This document shows, one piece after another, positions 12,837 through 25,300 of a stretch of DNA of 64,000 nt (position 1 is the stretch's first letter; every line of letters starts with the position of its first letter). The stretch covers positions 1,269,493 to 1,333,492 of the forward strand of contig VZRN01011461.1 of the NCBI GenBank assembly GCA_013397935.1, given 5' to 3'. The notes under the pieces are model-generated. The model made no database searches and had not been told where the DNA came from. It was given only the letters and a program-made list of their open reading frames with translations. Source of the DNA: Dasyornis broadbenti (lineage: Eukaryota > Chordata > Aves > Passeriformes > Dasyornithidae). A program made the translations under genes and the position numbers.

Positions 12837-15800
12837 GTGAGGTATTTCTGCTCTCCTTGTTCTTGTCCGTTCACTTTGGTATTTCCTCCCCAAACTGGTG
12901 TTTTTGGAGGGCCTGGAATGGCACGATGACATCCCTTAGTGTTGTGTGTAGGAAAAGTAGTGTGCTCCCCTTTCTGTCAGGAAGAATGCTCCCAAGTCCC
13001 TCCTTGCTCTGAGCTCCGTGCTTGACAGCTCATTATTTGACTCAGCTGTTTCTGTTTCACCTTCACCCAGCTAATTAAGTAACTCATTGAATGTATTATT
13101 CAGTATTTGATTCTGCTATCTGAGTCGGTGAGAGATGGAATTTAAAAAAAAAAAAAAGGAATAAAATAAAATCCCCTTGATGGGATTAGTGGAAGGATTG
13201 TTGCTCCGACATGGAGGACAGCAATGAGCCCGAGCTAATGAAGTTGGCGATAAATGAATCCCACTGTGCTCGAGCCAGGCTCTGGCTGCTGGGGAAGGAT
13301 TGGGATTAGTGCTGAGGCTCCTGAACCTCCCCGACAGTGCCCTGCCCATTGTTCCAGGCCATCTGTGGAGCGCACGGCGTCCTTTGGCTCTGTTGACGTC
13401 TCTGTCTCGCTGCTCAGCTGTGCTCCTGCAGGGCATCCCATCGTTCTGTGGCAGCTCCAGCTACGGCCTTTAGCTGCTCGTGGAACTTGGCTTTGCTCAT
13501 CATTTTGGCTCCTCTGCCAACATGGATTATTTTCCAGGGCTTTTGGCAATTTGTAAATAATTTATTTCTTTTTTCTTGGATTATAAATGTAAACAGGAGT
13601 GCTCGGCAAATGGGCAAATCCCAGTGTTCAGCTGCAAGTTATCCTTTTGCATTCCTGTGCCTCTGACTTTGGCTGCCTTTGTGACTAATCTCTTGTATAA
13701 AAGAGAAGTGTTATTACAATTTAATTAATTCCCTTTCTGCTTCAGACTATTTTCCCTTAATATTTACATTAAGCTACTGCATTAAGCATGACTGTAAATC
13801 ATATTCTCATCTATGTGAAACCCACATGTTTTTGTTATATCGGTTAAAGCAAACCTTTTTAAAATATTTTTTTTTCCTAAATGCAAATTAACACAAAAAG
13901 TTAATGTCACTAGAGATATTTAGCCTAAGAGTGTGATATTGATTTGGGATACAGAATACTGAAGTGCATGAATTCACAGACTGATCCATACTTTCATACA
14001 CCGTATGACTCAGGTACAATAAGGATTTGAGCGTCTTCCTTTAGAATCCCAGAAAAGTTTTTTGGTCAATTCACTGTTTATTGTTCTGCTGGAAGTGTCT
14101 CCCTCTCCTCCTCCCGGGGCTGGGTTGTCCTTTCAGCTTTGATCAAAAGCACATTTCTGGCTCTGAGAAGCCTTGATTGGCAAGAGGCCAGTGAGAACTG
14201 ATAACTCTCAGGTGTTTTGAAAGTGACTCTGGTGCTGTCCACCAAAAAGCCCCTGAAAAAATCCTAATCAAGCCTTGCACAGAACACCTGACACGTTGTC
14301 TCTCGAGTATTTCTTACAATGTATGGAATATTTGGAATGAATCACAGAGCGAAAACAAGCGCTAGAAAATTCTCCTCCTTGGCGTTAAATGATCAGTGCT
14401 TTATCTCCTGATGCAGCTGTGTTATATTTGAGAAGTGAGGACTCCATTCTGAAAAGTTTCATGGCAAACCAAAAAGCAAACCGTAGCAGGTTCCGTTTTT
14501 GTGTGATTAATGTTGCCTTTGTATTACATTTTCAATATTGGGGTAGTGCCTAAAGCAAACTTCTGGAGCTTTTGGGGTGTACATACACTCTAAATTTAAA
14601 GTAAAAAACACCAAGTCCAATCATTTGTCTTAGTTAAGCATATACCTAACGTTTATTATTTTGGAATAAGAGTACATTTTGTCTTTAACTCAGCCTGCTT
14701 TTGCTCCGAGCAGTCACATACCCTTGGATCTTGATATGCCGAGGGAAAAGGCTGACTTTTGGCAGGAGTGCTGGCTTTGGGATAGGCTCTGACCTCTCTG
14801 CATTGCCTTCGCAGACACAGCTCTGTTGGCCCAGAAGGTTACGGTTCTCTGCTGAGAAAAATACGCAATTGGACGGGGATATCTGCAGATCAGTATTCTG
14901 GCCGGTACCTTTTTATACCCATCTTCTTGCTAACGAGAAGATACGTAAATATTTTATTAAGCTACTAAAAGACTGAGAACATTTTATGAGACATGAACTT
15001 TAATGAGACATGAAGTAGGAAAAAAATTAGACTCTGTCTTTCAATTATTTGGAACAGCGAAAAACGTTACCTGTCTTACCATACTAACAAGGGCTCAGAA
15101 TATACAGAATTGTAGCAGCAAACTGAATTTGTATTCAGTTATTTTCTTGGCTTAAACTTGTTTTGAATCTCTGCTTTTCACTTGCTTTCCTAGAGAAAGG
15201 CTCTAGCAATATTTCTTACTGCTTTATTCTAATCAGAAGAATAAGTTAATATATATAGATATATAAATTTGGGGGCTCATTTAATGTACAAAAATTTAGC
15301 TAGATTTGTAGAAAATAAGTAGTTAATCAGATTCCTTTTTTTTTTACCCTATAATTGTCTTAGAGCTTATGGATGGTCTATATTTGCACATTTGCATGGT
15401 ATAGCGTTCAGTTGCACTGTACTTCTATGTGGTGATTTTATTAACCATTTGAATAAAAAAAAAAATACAGGAAATGGGACTTTTTCTTTCATTTCTCCAC
15501 TGCTCAGATAGAGAAATATATTAATTATACTGTATAGAGTGATAAACAAGCTTCTCAAATTATTTTAGCTGTGAAATTTGAGCAATGAGTTAAAAGTTCT
15601 TGCATGTACTTAATGGGTACATGCGGGTTTCATTCATTTTCAGTGATGCAATGTCTTCTTTTAGAACTTGAAATACTCTTCACCTAAACTTAGATATGAA
15701 GTGGTTTATTTCCTTTCAATTCTCTAAAAATTCTCAAGTGCGTTTCAAAACCTGTTTGTCCCTGATGGCAAGAGCAGTGCTTGTCTTTTTTCTCATCGTG

Positions 15801-18800
15801 TGCTCCACCCAGCCTCTTTGCTAAGGACAACAGCTTTTCATGTCTTTTAATGTTTATATCCAAGTACCTTTCAAGGCAGTTTTTCCTCACACAGTTGTAT
15901 CTGTAGCTGGAAAATGTTCCTGAGAGAAACCTGCTGCTCTACATCTCCAAATTTACCAGCAGCAAGGTGCACGGGTGCCAGCATCGCCTCATTTGTGGCC
16001 AAACAGAGGGAGGGATCAGTGAGGTGCAATGAACACAATTTCTTCCCGCAGGTTTGGGGTTGTGATGAGGCACAGGAATGATAAACACAAGAGCAGGTAA
16101 ACATCCAGTGTTTCCTCTGGGTTTTCATTGCTCTGCAAATCTAACATTGTTAATTTTCAGAGTGCATGACACATCACTTTCCAGTTCAATTCTGTGTTCT
16201 TATCTTAGAATTCTGTGCTCACACTTGAAATATTAATGACTTTAGGCACAAGTTATATTAATGGAACAGTTATGACTTTTGGGTTTAAGTATCATTAGTT
16301 TTAGGAAACTACTTCTCATGAGAGCAATCAGATCAGCTGTTGGTTTTGCTGAAAAATATTAATGCATAATTTAAAAAAGCAGTGACTCTTGGAAAACAGA
16401 TCTCTTTGCTAGAAGTACACCTTTGCTCTGCCTTGCTGTGGCCATCTATTCCCAAATTCAAACACCGTGGTGGCTGTTCAGTGTGTGCTGAACTTTCAGC
16501 TTTCACTCTGCCTTCTTCATGCACCACACCGAGGTTTGTTGAAAATGTGCGCACTGAAATTTTCTGAAATGTTTCTTCGTGAAATAAAAGACCTTAGAGG
16601 TATCATTCATGCAATACTTCAAATTTCAGCTAATTTAGTTCTCTATTTTTCGACTGTTTCCCTCGTGTAAAGGGTAATTTTAGCCACCAAGCTGCTGTAA
16701 GTTATTTCTTTGCTGACTCGTTTGTCCCCTGGAAGATTTATTCTGTGTGCCTCTGGCTTGGAGCAAGCCCGGTGGCAGCAAGCACTGAGTGCTGAACTGT
16801 GTTAGGGACTGCCTTATGCACACCTTCCACTGGCTGGGGAGCCTTTCTTGCCTGGGGAATGTTTTATCCAGGGGGACATCCCTGCCTGCAGCTCTGGTGA
16901 GGAGCTGTTTGAGGGGTTGTCCCAGGCAGAGCAGAGCACCAGCCCGACGGAGATAAGGATTTTGCTGATGATTTATCCACAGCGTTCAGAAGCAGCCCTG
17001 CGCATCTGAGAGAGCTCAGGAACAGCTGGAGAATCTCCAGTTGCACTAAATTCCTTGCAGGGCTATGCCAGACTCGTTCTGTAGCAGTGGAAAGGTGTTC
17101 TCTGGGGTTCTGTGCTTCTCTAGAGCTGCGGTGCCTCTCACCCTCGAAGTCACACTCACAGATCCTTGCATGTCCTTGTCACCTTTTCTCAGCTCCTTGG
17201 AACCAGAGTCTGTCTCATTATGTCTTCCTTTCCAGCGGTTGTGCTGAAATCTTTGCAGTATTTGTGAATTTCTCCAGAATTCCAGAAGAGAGTTACTCAA
17301 ATCTGTTTCCTTCCTGTTCCATCAGCTGCCCAAAGCTGCACCCTTGCAGCGTCACGGAACGACCGCACCTCTGGGTGCACCTTTCATTCAGCTGAGGGAC
17401 CCCCAGCACTCCTGAAGCTGTTTAACCGTTTAAACAGCTGGGATTTTGTGTTGGTCCAGCTGGGGGCTGCACACCTGGCAGTGTGTGCTGCTGGTGTGTG
17501 CTGCTTTTACTGTCCCCCAGAAAATGCCTGTCTGTTTGTCTCCTCTGCTGGCAGCTTTGCCTCTCACCAAGTGACCAGGCAGGGTTGAAAAAGATCTCGT
17601 GGGATAAGCAAGGAACTGTGGAGAAGCTTCACTAACCAAGAAAGGGACCTTTTTTTAAAAAAATTGTCATTCTGAATTTGGTGAGTTCATTTAATTCCTT
17701 TTGTTTGTCTTTTTAGCTGTTCAGGGTGATGGTTGAAATGCAAGCCTTGGCCTTGGAGTGCCCCTTGTTCAGTGTTTGTGATGGTTGGTGCACCACGGCA
17801 GCAGGCAGGCATGAAAGCAACAGCATTGCTGGGGTTTCTTTCTTATTAAAATACTTCTGTTGAAGAACATGGAAGCATTTCAGATCTGCTTTTAGAGTCT
17901 CACTCTGGAGCCAGGAGACCTGTTTTCCCCTCGGCCCCAGCCTGTCTTCGAGCGTGTAGGGCTCCCAGTTTACACAATCCTCTACAGGGCTTCTGTTATC
18001 TCCTCCTCTCCACTGCCGATTTCCCATGCCAAACATAAACCAGCCTGTCTCGCTTTTCCCTCCTTTTTCTCTATTGCATTAAAGCACAGCTTTGAAACTG
18101 CACTTTTTACTCTAACACTGGCTGCATTTATTCCTGTTTTCCTGCCTGGAGCCCAGATCCAGCTCTGTCTGCACACTGGGAAGCTCTTCCCATGGATGAA
18201 CATGCCCGGTTCTGCATCTCAGCTCGTGGTATTGGTGGTGTTATCACCAGAACTTCTCATTGCCCTTAATCCTCAAGCACCAATTTTCTCAATTAGCCAA
18301 AATACCGTTTCCTGAATAATTTCCACTCGAGTCTACTTACTCTCTCTGTGCTTGAACCTACCTGGTATTGCTGGATATGGGGTTGGAAATATTTTTCCCA
18401 GTTTCAAGTAAACAAATAGTTTCTCTTTTGAAGTCTGTAGCTGTAAAAACAGAACAGCAGTTAACTAAGGTATCACAGTGCCATGGCTGCTAAACTTTCA
18501 GTGGAGGATATAAAACATATGGCCTATTCTAAATTAGGTTAAAAAAATACTCCTTTCTAGTGTTGTAGATTGTCATTTTCCCAATTTCTTTTTCCTTGAA
18601 GCATTTATATTTATGTCATATCCATGGCTTTTTATTCAGTGTGTTTTCTGTGGCCATTAATAAGCCTGCAACTGACTTGTGAGGAAAATAAAAGAACCTA
18701 CGAAAATTGAACTCAAACACCGATTTATTGGCACACAAAGTAAACAGTTTTTCATCATTGTAATGTTCAATGCCTACAAACATGGATTGCAAACTCTTTG

Positions 18801-18929
18801 TTTAGGCATCTAAATCAGAAATGAGAGTAAAGGAAAGTTAAATATACGTGGTTTTATATTTTCTAAAGATTTGAAACATCCACAAAGAGGCAGCATTGTC
18901 TGAATGCCGTAGCAAAGGAAGATTACTCG

Positions 18930-18957
18930 AGTAGTCATTGATGATAAGTAGTCATTG
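18930..18957 (+). repeat. Short direct repeat (11 bp, two copies)
   Basis: 'agtagtcattg' occurs at 18930-18940 and again at 18947-18957, separated by six bases. It is probably a small local duplication with no implied function. Confidence 0.7.
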
Positions 18958-21888
18958 TGATTATTGTTTTTGGAATGAAGGGTTGTTATTTCACCTTGTC
19001 GAAAAACCCAATAGCCTTTTTTTGGTCATAAAACAATGTGCAGAGAAACAAGCGGATTAGAACAGGAAACGCTGCTTTGTGGGAGTACAGAGTTGAGACC
19101 ATGGGTAAGGTGGTGGTGGATGGCTGAAATTCCTGCTGGGGAGGTGGGCGTGGAAAACCTCATCCAAAATTCCTGTGACAGTTTAAGAGCTAAGGTTCTT
19201 TAGTGTCTCCCCGAGCTTTTCCACTGCTGCCTTTTCATTCTTTGGGGGTTTCAAAAGCACAAATGCAGTTTTTGAGGCATTTTTCAGCTGCCAGAAGTCC
19301 AGACTCAGATCCTGAGTGCCTCTTCTGCAGATTCAGTTCTATGGAATGTACTTGATGAACGTGGAGCAGACAGAAGCCAGCCCGGGGAAGGTGTTTCGTA
19401 GATGTTGGGCTACAGAAACCTTCTCTGTGTGTCCCTGCTCAGTGCTGCGCTTTTGGCTCCCGGTCACAAACCCTGTGTGCTCCATATTCAGGATGTTGCA
19501 GTTCCTGCCTCTTAGCGCTCCCGTAGCCTCCTTGTACCCTGTATTGTTATTTAAATATTTGGTTTACATGTTATATATATTAAAGTGGGTTCCTATACAT
19601 TTACAGAATTGCGTATGAGTTACGCATTATAATTTCCTGGTCAGATTTAGACTGAAAAACGTTTCATGATCTTTCCCAGTTTCACGCATGAAGAAATCAA
19701 CCTGCTGATCAGAAGCTCCCTCTGCTTTTGTTGTGGAGTTCCCCTTGCACTCCCAAATTCCTTACAAGCAGCAGATAAAGTATTTGCCGTGACTGACATC
19801 AGAGAATTGTGTTATTTTCGCTTCTGAGGATGCCAGATGGGAATTATGTAAAGTACAGTTTACCTGAAGCCTTCCAAAGCCTTGCACACGTGGGGAGCTG
19901 ATTCTGCAAGAGCTCTTTTGTTGTTGTTTTGTTCCTTCAGCCTTGCAGGAGGTCTGGGGACAAGAGGAGATCACTGGGCTTCGTCTGCTGCTTGATTGCG
20001 GCCCTCCGGAGCCTGTGATCATTCTGGCTGCGTTTCTGAAACCTCTAGTCATTAATTGCGTGCGAAATGTTTGCGTCCTGGAGTGGCCAGCACGGAGAAT
20101 ATTTTCTGGAGTAGAATCTCAGCGTTGATCCGGTGCCAAACCTTGTCCCGGGTCTGCTCTTCTGAAGCTTCTTTAGATCCCTGGAACATCAGCTTCACGT
20201 TGGCTTTACTCTGTCATTATAGGTCACATAAAGAAATGGATTTTTCCTGCCTGATGAGTGAAAATAATGTTGGTTGTTGGAGAATATCTGGTGCAATTTA
20301 CTAAATGTTATCTTTTGATTATCATCATGTAATTTCATGGAACGTGTTTCTCTGGCTGCATCATGAGTATCGTTAGGCTCAGTAAGACTGATTCCAGTGT
20401 AAAAGGATGATTTTCAACATTTCTATTGTAAAAATAGCCACAGTTTTAGATGTTATTTTGAACACGATATAAAGAGTGATGGAATTGCATGTTTAATCAG
20501 TTTAAGCAGTGGGAAATTCAGTAGCAGCAAAAAGGAATACTTTATATTTGTTGGGAATTTAAAGCTACAGAAATGAGGAAACAAAACTGTAGCAGATCTC
20601 AGATTAATTTACTTCAAAGTTCTTTATTATTGATCAGTTTTGAGGCAGTTTTCACCAGTTGTGACTGCAACTCCCCAGCGTTCCAGGGATTCCAAAGGGA
20701 AATAACTGTTTTTATCAGGATTCCTTCAGTTAACATTGCTCACCCTAACAACTTGCTGATGCTATTTTTACTTTTGGATTTATAACACTTCCTTTATGAG
20801 ATAATGGATTCTGAAAGGCAGAGTTTGTGTGACTCAGATGTTTTAAGGACAACCTTTAGATACAAAACTGTCGTCTGTTGGAACACAAAATGGAAAGCAA
20901 GACTTTATTAAAACAGTGTCTAAAAAAAGTCTCTTTTCCTAATTTTGTACTAACGCATTCTTCTAAAAAGTCAGAATTTCCAACAAATTACGTTATAAAT
21001 TCATTTAATATTTCCAATTTTGATGAAAATGTGCTTCCTTCTATCCACTTAAAGGTATTTTTAGGATCCTTTCAGGCTTCAGGGAGTGCTGAAAAGCAGT
21101 TAATTATGTTTGTGTTTAAGGGCACATGTTTTACAGAACATCAGCTCTGTTCTAGGGGCAGATGTTACTGCAATCCCTTTGTTTCTGTTCAGCTGTGACA
21201 AAACATAACAGTATTTTTCTTTCTGTTTTAGAAGAGCGTGTAGAATGATTTTTTTCTAGAGGATGATGTATTGGTCTTGTTTTCAGCTGGTAAATGCATG
21301 GCCATACCTGAGTGGCTCAGTGCTGTTCTGAATGAATTTATTAAAATACCACTCTCTGTTTCATAATGGCAGGTTAAAATATATGTTTAAAATTACTGTT
21401 AGCTTTTGGTGAGAAAATCTAAATATTTGGTCTTAGTGTAGCAAGGAATCTGGACCTTCACCTGCCAAACGTATGAGAAACATTCATCTCAATTCCTTGT
21501 GTTTTGGGTCAGCGCCAAACCCAGCACATTTCAGTGATGCCTGTGACAAAATAGCCCAGCACTGCCACGGGCTCTCTCATTTCTTGTTGGAATATGGTGA
21601 TGACACCATCTGATTTGTTATCCTTTCTGTTTTACCAATGGCTACAGCCCTGAAATTTGCCTTTAGAGCAAGGAGAAGTGCGAAGTTTATGAGTGGAGCT
21701 GTTAGGAGAGTTTCCTTGTCATTTGATGCCCTTGTATAAATGAAATCAGGAGCTGCTTAAATGGCAGGAATCCAACTCAAAAAAAATCTCTGATTCAGGT
21801 TGTAATTTTTTTTTTCCCACTTTTTTAGAGAGCACGATATCTTAGCAAAATTTCAGCCTGTTTACATTGAAGCAGTGATTCCTTTCAC

Positions 21889-21927
21889 TTATTATTATTA
21901 ATTATTATTATTTTTTTAATATTATTA
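21889..21927 (+). repeat. (ATT)n simple repeat, interrupted
   Basis: An imperfect ATT/TTA microsatellite is interrupted by a T7 run. It is ordinary low-complexity DNA. Confidence 0.85.
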
Positions 21928-22266
21928 CCCCAGTAAGATCCTTGCATTTATAGGGAATAAGAAAACACTTCATGGGCCCATCGTTTACTAAGCTGCCACA
22001 GTGCATATTAGTTGAGGCACACATTTTTAATAGATCCGCCCCTACCCCGCTTCAGCCTGCTAACGAATATTGGATTTTACAGCTCAATGAGTGTCTGGTC
22101 GTTATCATTCATGTGCTCCGTCGCACTGCTTGTTAATGGTTCTATGAACAGCAAAATAGGAAGCACATATCACCTGTCAGCCTGGGCTCTCCAGACCCAT
22201 CTTGGGTTGAATTACAGGAGGATTGAGAGCAGAAGCTGCTAAAACTCAGTTCCGTGAAGAAGTTGT

Positions 22267-22269
<3 letters not shown>

Positions 22270-22298
<29 letters not shown>

Positions 22299-22381
22299 CC
22301 CCCCTAGNCAAAACATGCTTTGGTTGAGAAGTTGTTGTTTTTTTTTTTTTTTTTTTTTCTTTTTTTTTTTCCCCCTCTAAG
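22270..22381 (+). repeat. Twin giant polypyrimidine tracts with an ambiguous base
   Basis: The first tract is T29 (22270-22298) followed by seven C and TAG. The second is T21, one C, T11 (22338-22370), then CCCCCTCTAAG. They are about 40 bases apart. The single N at 22308 lies just after the first. Both end as an ideal splice acceptor would (pyrimidines then AG), but no open exon with a good donor follows. Tract lengths are likely to be unreliable in the assembly. Confidence 0.9.
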
Positions 22382-25300
22382 GTTTAGGATTTGTGTTCGG
22401 TCTTTAAGGAAAAAGTTTCAGTATATTAGGATCATAAATTCTGGATTGGTCTTGCCGAAAAGTAATTTAGAAAATTTACCAGATCGAATAAAAGTGTATT
22501 AACCTGGTTTATAGAGAAAGAGGGAGAAATATATATTTCTGCTATAATGTGATTCTAACAACTTTCTAGTTTAAGGGAAATGTGTGCAGTTATAGTTACC
22601 ATGGGCTGAAAATAATTCATCAAAGGAATGTTCTGAGCTCAGGAACAGTGCCGTTTGTGCTCCATCAAAAAGGGGGGTTTATGTAATCAGTCTTTTAGCT
22701 TTGAAATTGATCTACTGTCACTATTTTACTTTGTTTTAAATTGTGCAGCTTAGACACTATCCAGTATTCATGCTTGGGTAACTTGACTGAACTGGAAGAA
22801 AAACTTGATCAAAAGCACAGCCTTGGTATTTAGCCCATAATGTAGAACGAACGGGCAGAAAATGTAACATGGAGGTAGCAGCTGGGGGTGATCCCAGCTC
22901 TGATGTAAACTTGTCCCTCAGATTCTTCTGGCCACGCTGAGTTGGCATTTCTTAATATGCAATTCTTTATTTTCTGCAGATTTAGGGGTTTTTTTCTTTA
23001 AAAAGCAATGCCATCAGATTTGGTGAGATAATCCTTTAAATGGAAGTTTGAAATAAGCGTGACAATCTCTTTTCCCTGGGTCAACACATCACCTACTTCA
23101 TTAATTAATCTGGAACAGTCACATTTTATCGAGTGTCAAATAGCTGAAGGTTACAGCAGAGAGATGAAGGCTTCTCCTTAGGATTGAGAGAAACGTCTTG
23201 GTGTGAATTCTAACATTTGAGAGAGACCTCTGATGCATTTTAAACACTGCTCTGGTTATTCACTTTTTCGCTGGTGAAAAGAAATGTTGACATCCAATCA
23301 GCTGCTGACCAACAAATGAAAGCCAAACAAAAAGGGGCGTTTTGCCTTATCGTGTGTCATTAAACTGGGATTACACCGGGATGTTTCAGTGCAGGGGAGG
23401 TGTTCAGGCAAAGGAGTCCTTGCCCTGTCTGGGATGGTCTGGAGCCTGCAGCCTCGATCTTAAGGCTCAGCTCCTGGTTTTGGTGCATTTCAGCAGAAAA
23501 GCTTTGTGTTTAGATGGGAGGGAAAATGAGGGTTATAGAGGTGCTCCCGAGGTTTCAGTCTTGGACAGCTCCTAAAAATCACAGTGAGATGCTTGATGCA
23601 TCATTCCTGCTGGATTTTCTCCTGTGAATAGATGATTTAACCTGTCTGGTGAGTGAGAAATTGCAGTTTATGAGACTAAGACAGATAAAATACTTCAGAA
23701 AAAATGCATTTAGATGGCTTTGTTCCTTTCATTTCTCTACTGGTTCAAGAAAAGGAGGAAGAAACTGGTTTTCTCAATTCTTTGATTGATCCAAATCTGT
23801 TTACTTATTAACTTCTTGTTACTCTGCTTGAAGATTAATTGACGCTGCTCTCTCCCAAATGCCTCAGCTTGTTTTTGCATTTATGCTTCACACACATTTA
23901 TGGGGAGAAAACATTTGCCAGTCTATATATTCAGTAAAATCAGATATAAAGCAAATGCAGGAACTATTATATTTCAGTTATATGCTGAAATGTCTTCACA
24001 TACTGTACAGTATTACGTGGAGATATTTATTATCTGCACTCCAATTAAAAACACTACATTGTTTTATTAGATGTTCAAAAGTGTTTACTACAACTAAGGA
24101 ATCAATATTCCTTATTTTAAAAGGAGGTTAATTCCTCGGTGCACATGGATCTATGCACAAACTCATGAAATCTGTGGTCACAGTCAAAGAAGGGGGTTTA
24201 GGGGAGTGAAGGGGCCATGTGGTTTTATGGTTTGTTTGATGGGAGTTTTGTTTTGTTTTGTTTTTTTCCTACTGCATGGTACATCTTTTGAGCAGTACTG
24301 AGACAGAGTCATCCTTTTGCGAGAAAATGCCAGGGATGTTTGTTCTCAGTGATCTTCTTCTCATGGCTTTAGCGCTGATATGGGGCAAAACATCTGTTTG
24401 GGGGGAAATGAAAGCAAAAAGGCAGAGGAACAATTCACCATCTGTACACTGACTCCAGAAGTCCGGGGATGTTGGTACTGAGGTACTTACATTAAACTTT
24501 AAGAATTGTTTTGAATTGCAGCATGGTCACTGGGAGAGAAGCACGTGCTGGGGGTGCTGAGTGCTGGTCCTTTTCAAGCAGGAACAATTCTGTGCCACTG
24601 CCATTGGTCTGTTCTCCTTGGCAGGGCTCCCCCAGGGCTGGCTGAGCTCTGTCTGTGCCAGGGGAGTGGGTGCTGTCCACTGACTCCAACGGGAACAGCA
24701 TCTTTTTGGCTCTGTGGCCCTGACAATGTTTGGGAAACCAAAGGGTTCTGCTGCCTTCATGCCAGCACAGCTTGGCAGATGCTTCAGAGGAAACTGGGCT
24801 CGTTTACCCAACAGTGGGCATGGGAGAAGGAAGAGCGTCTCAGTCACTTCTTGCCAACAAGAACAAAAAGGTCTGACTGTTGGTCAATAAGAACACAACT
24901 CCAAGCTAAATTACACAAACTTGCTGCCTGAGGCTCCAGTTCAATTCTTCATTTCTCTTGGATGTTAAAGCAGCAGCCGCCATCATCAGAGCTCCTTTTT
25001 AACGTGCTCCTGATGAGAGCAGTCCTTGGCATGCAGTGTCCACTTGTTGCGGAGCAGAAAGGCCTTACAAAGTGAGGGCCTTGCTGCCCTCGTAAAATCC
25101 TCGCTCACTTCTGCTGCTTGGGCTGAGCAGAGCATTCTGGGAGTGGCTCAGCTGAACCAGAGGTGAAAAACAAGTGACAGAGCTGGAAACAATTGTTAGA
25201 GCCAATGGGTGCTCCCAGCGTGGGGCTGGTGCTTGGTTCCACCTGATGCGTGTTCCTGTCGTGGTTTGTGGGGTTGGTTCAACACGTTTGTTGTGCCTCA

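Larger units (their letters stand above)
12842..22269. other. Non-coding stretch, no gene recognised
   Basis: About 9.4 kb without a recognisable exon, repeat family or RNA gene. It holds A14 at 13144-13157, T10 at 15336-15345, A11 at 15455-15465 and T10 at 21806-21815. A good acceptor at 17715 (tttgtttgtctttttag) is followed by 47 open codons but no usable donor. The minus strand over the same place has a 107-codon frame (17713-18036). Neither resembles a known protein. Confidence 0.5.

Noticed and set aside
17713..18036. 107-codon minus-strand frame, and a plus-strand acceptor at 17715 with 47 open codons
   Set aside because: Neither has a partner splice site or a recognisable peptide. The two overlap on opposite strands.
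24494..24532. 39-bp minus-strand segment between a good acceptor and gtaagta donor
   Set aside because: All three frames contain stops, so it could only be non-coding, with no other support.
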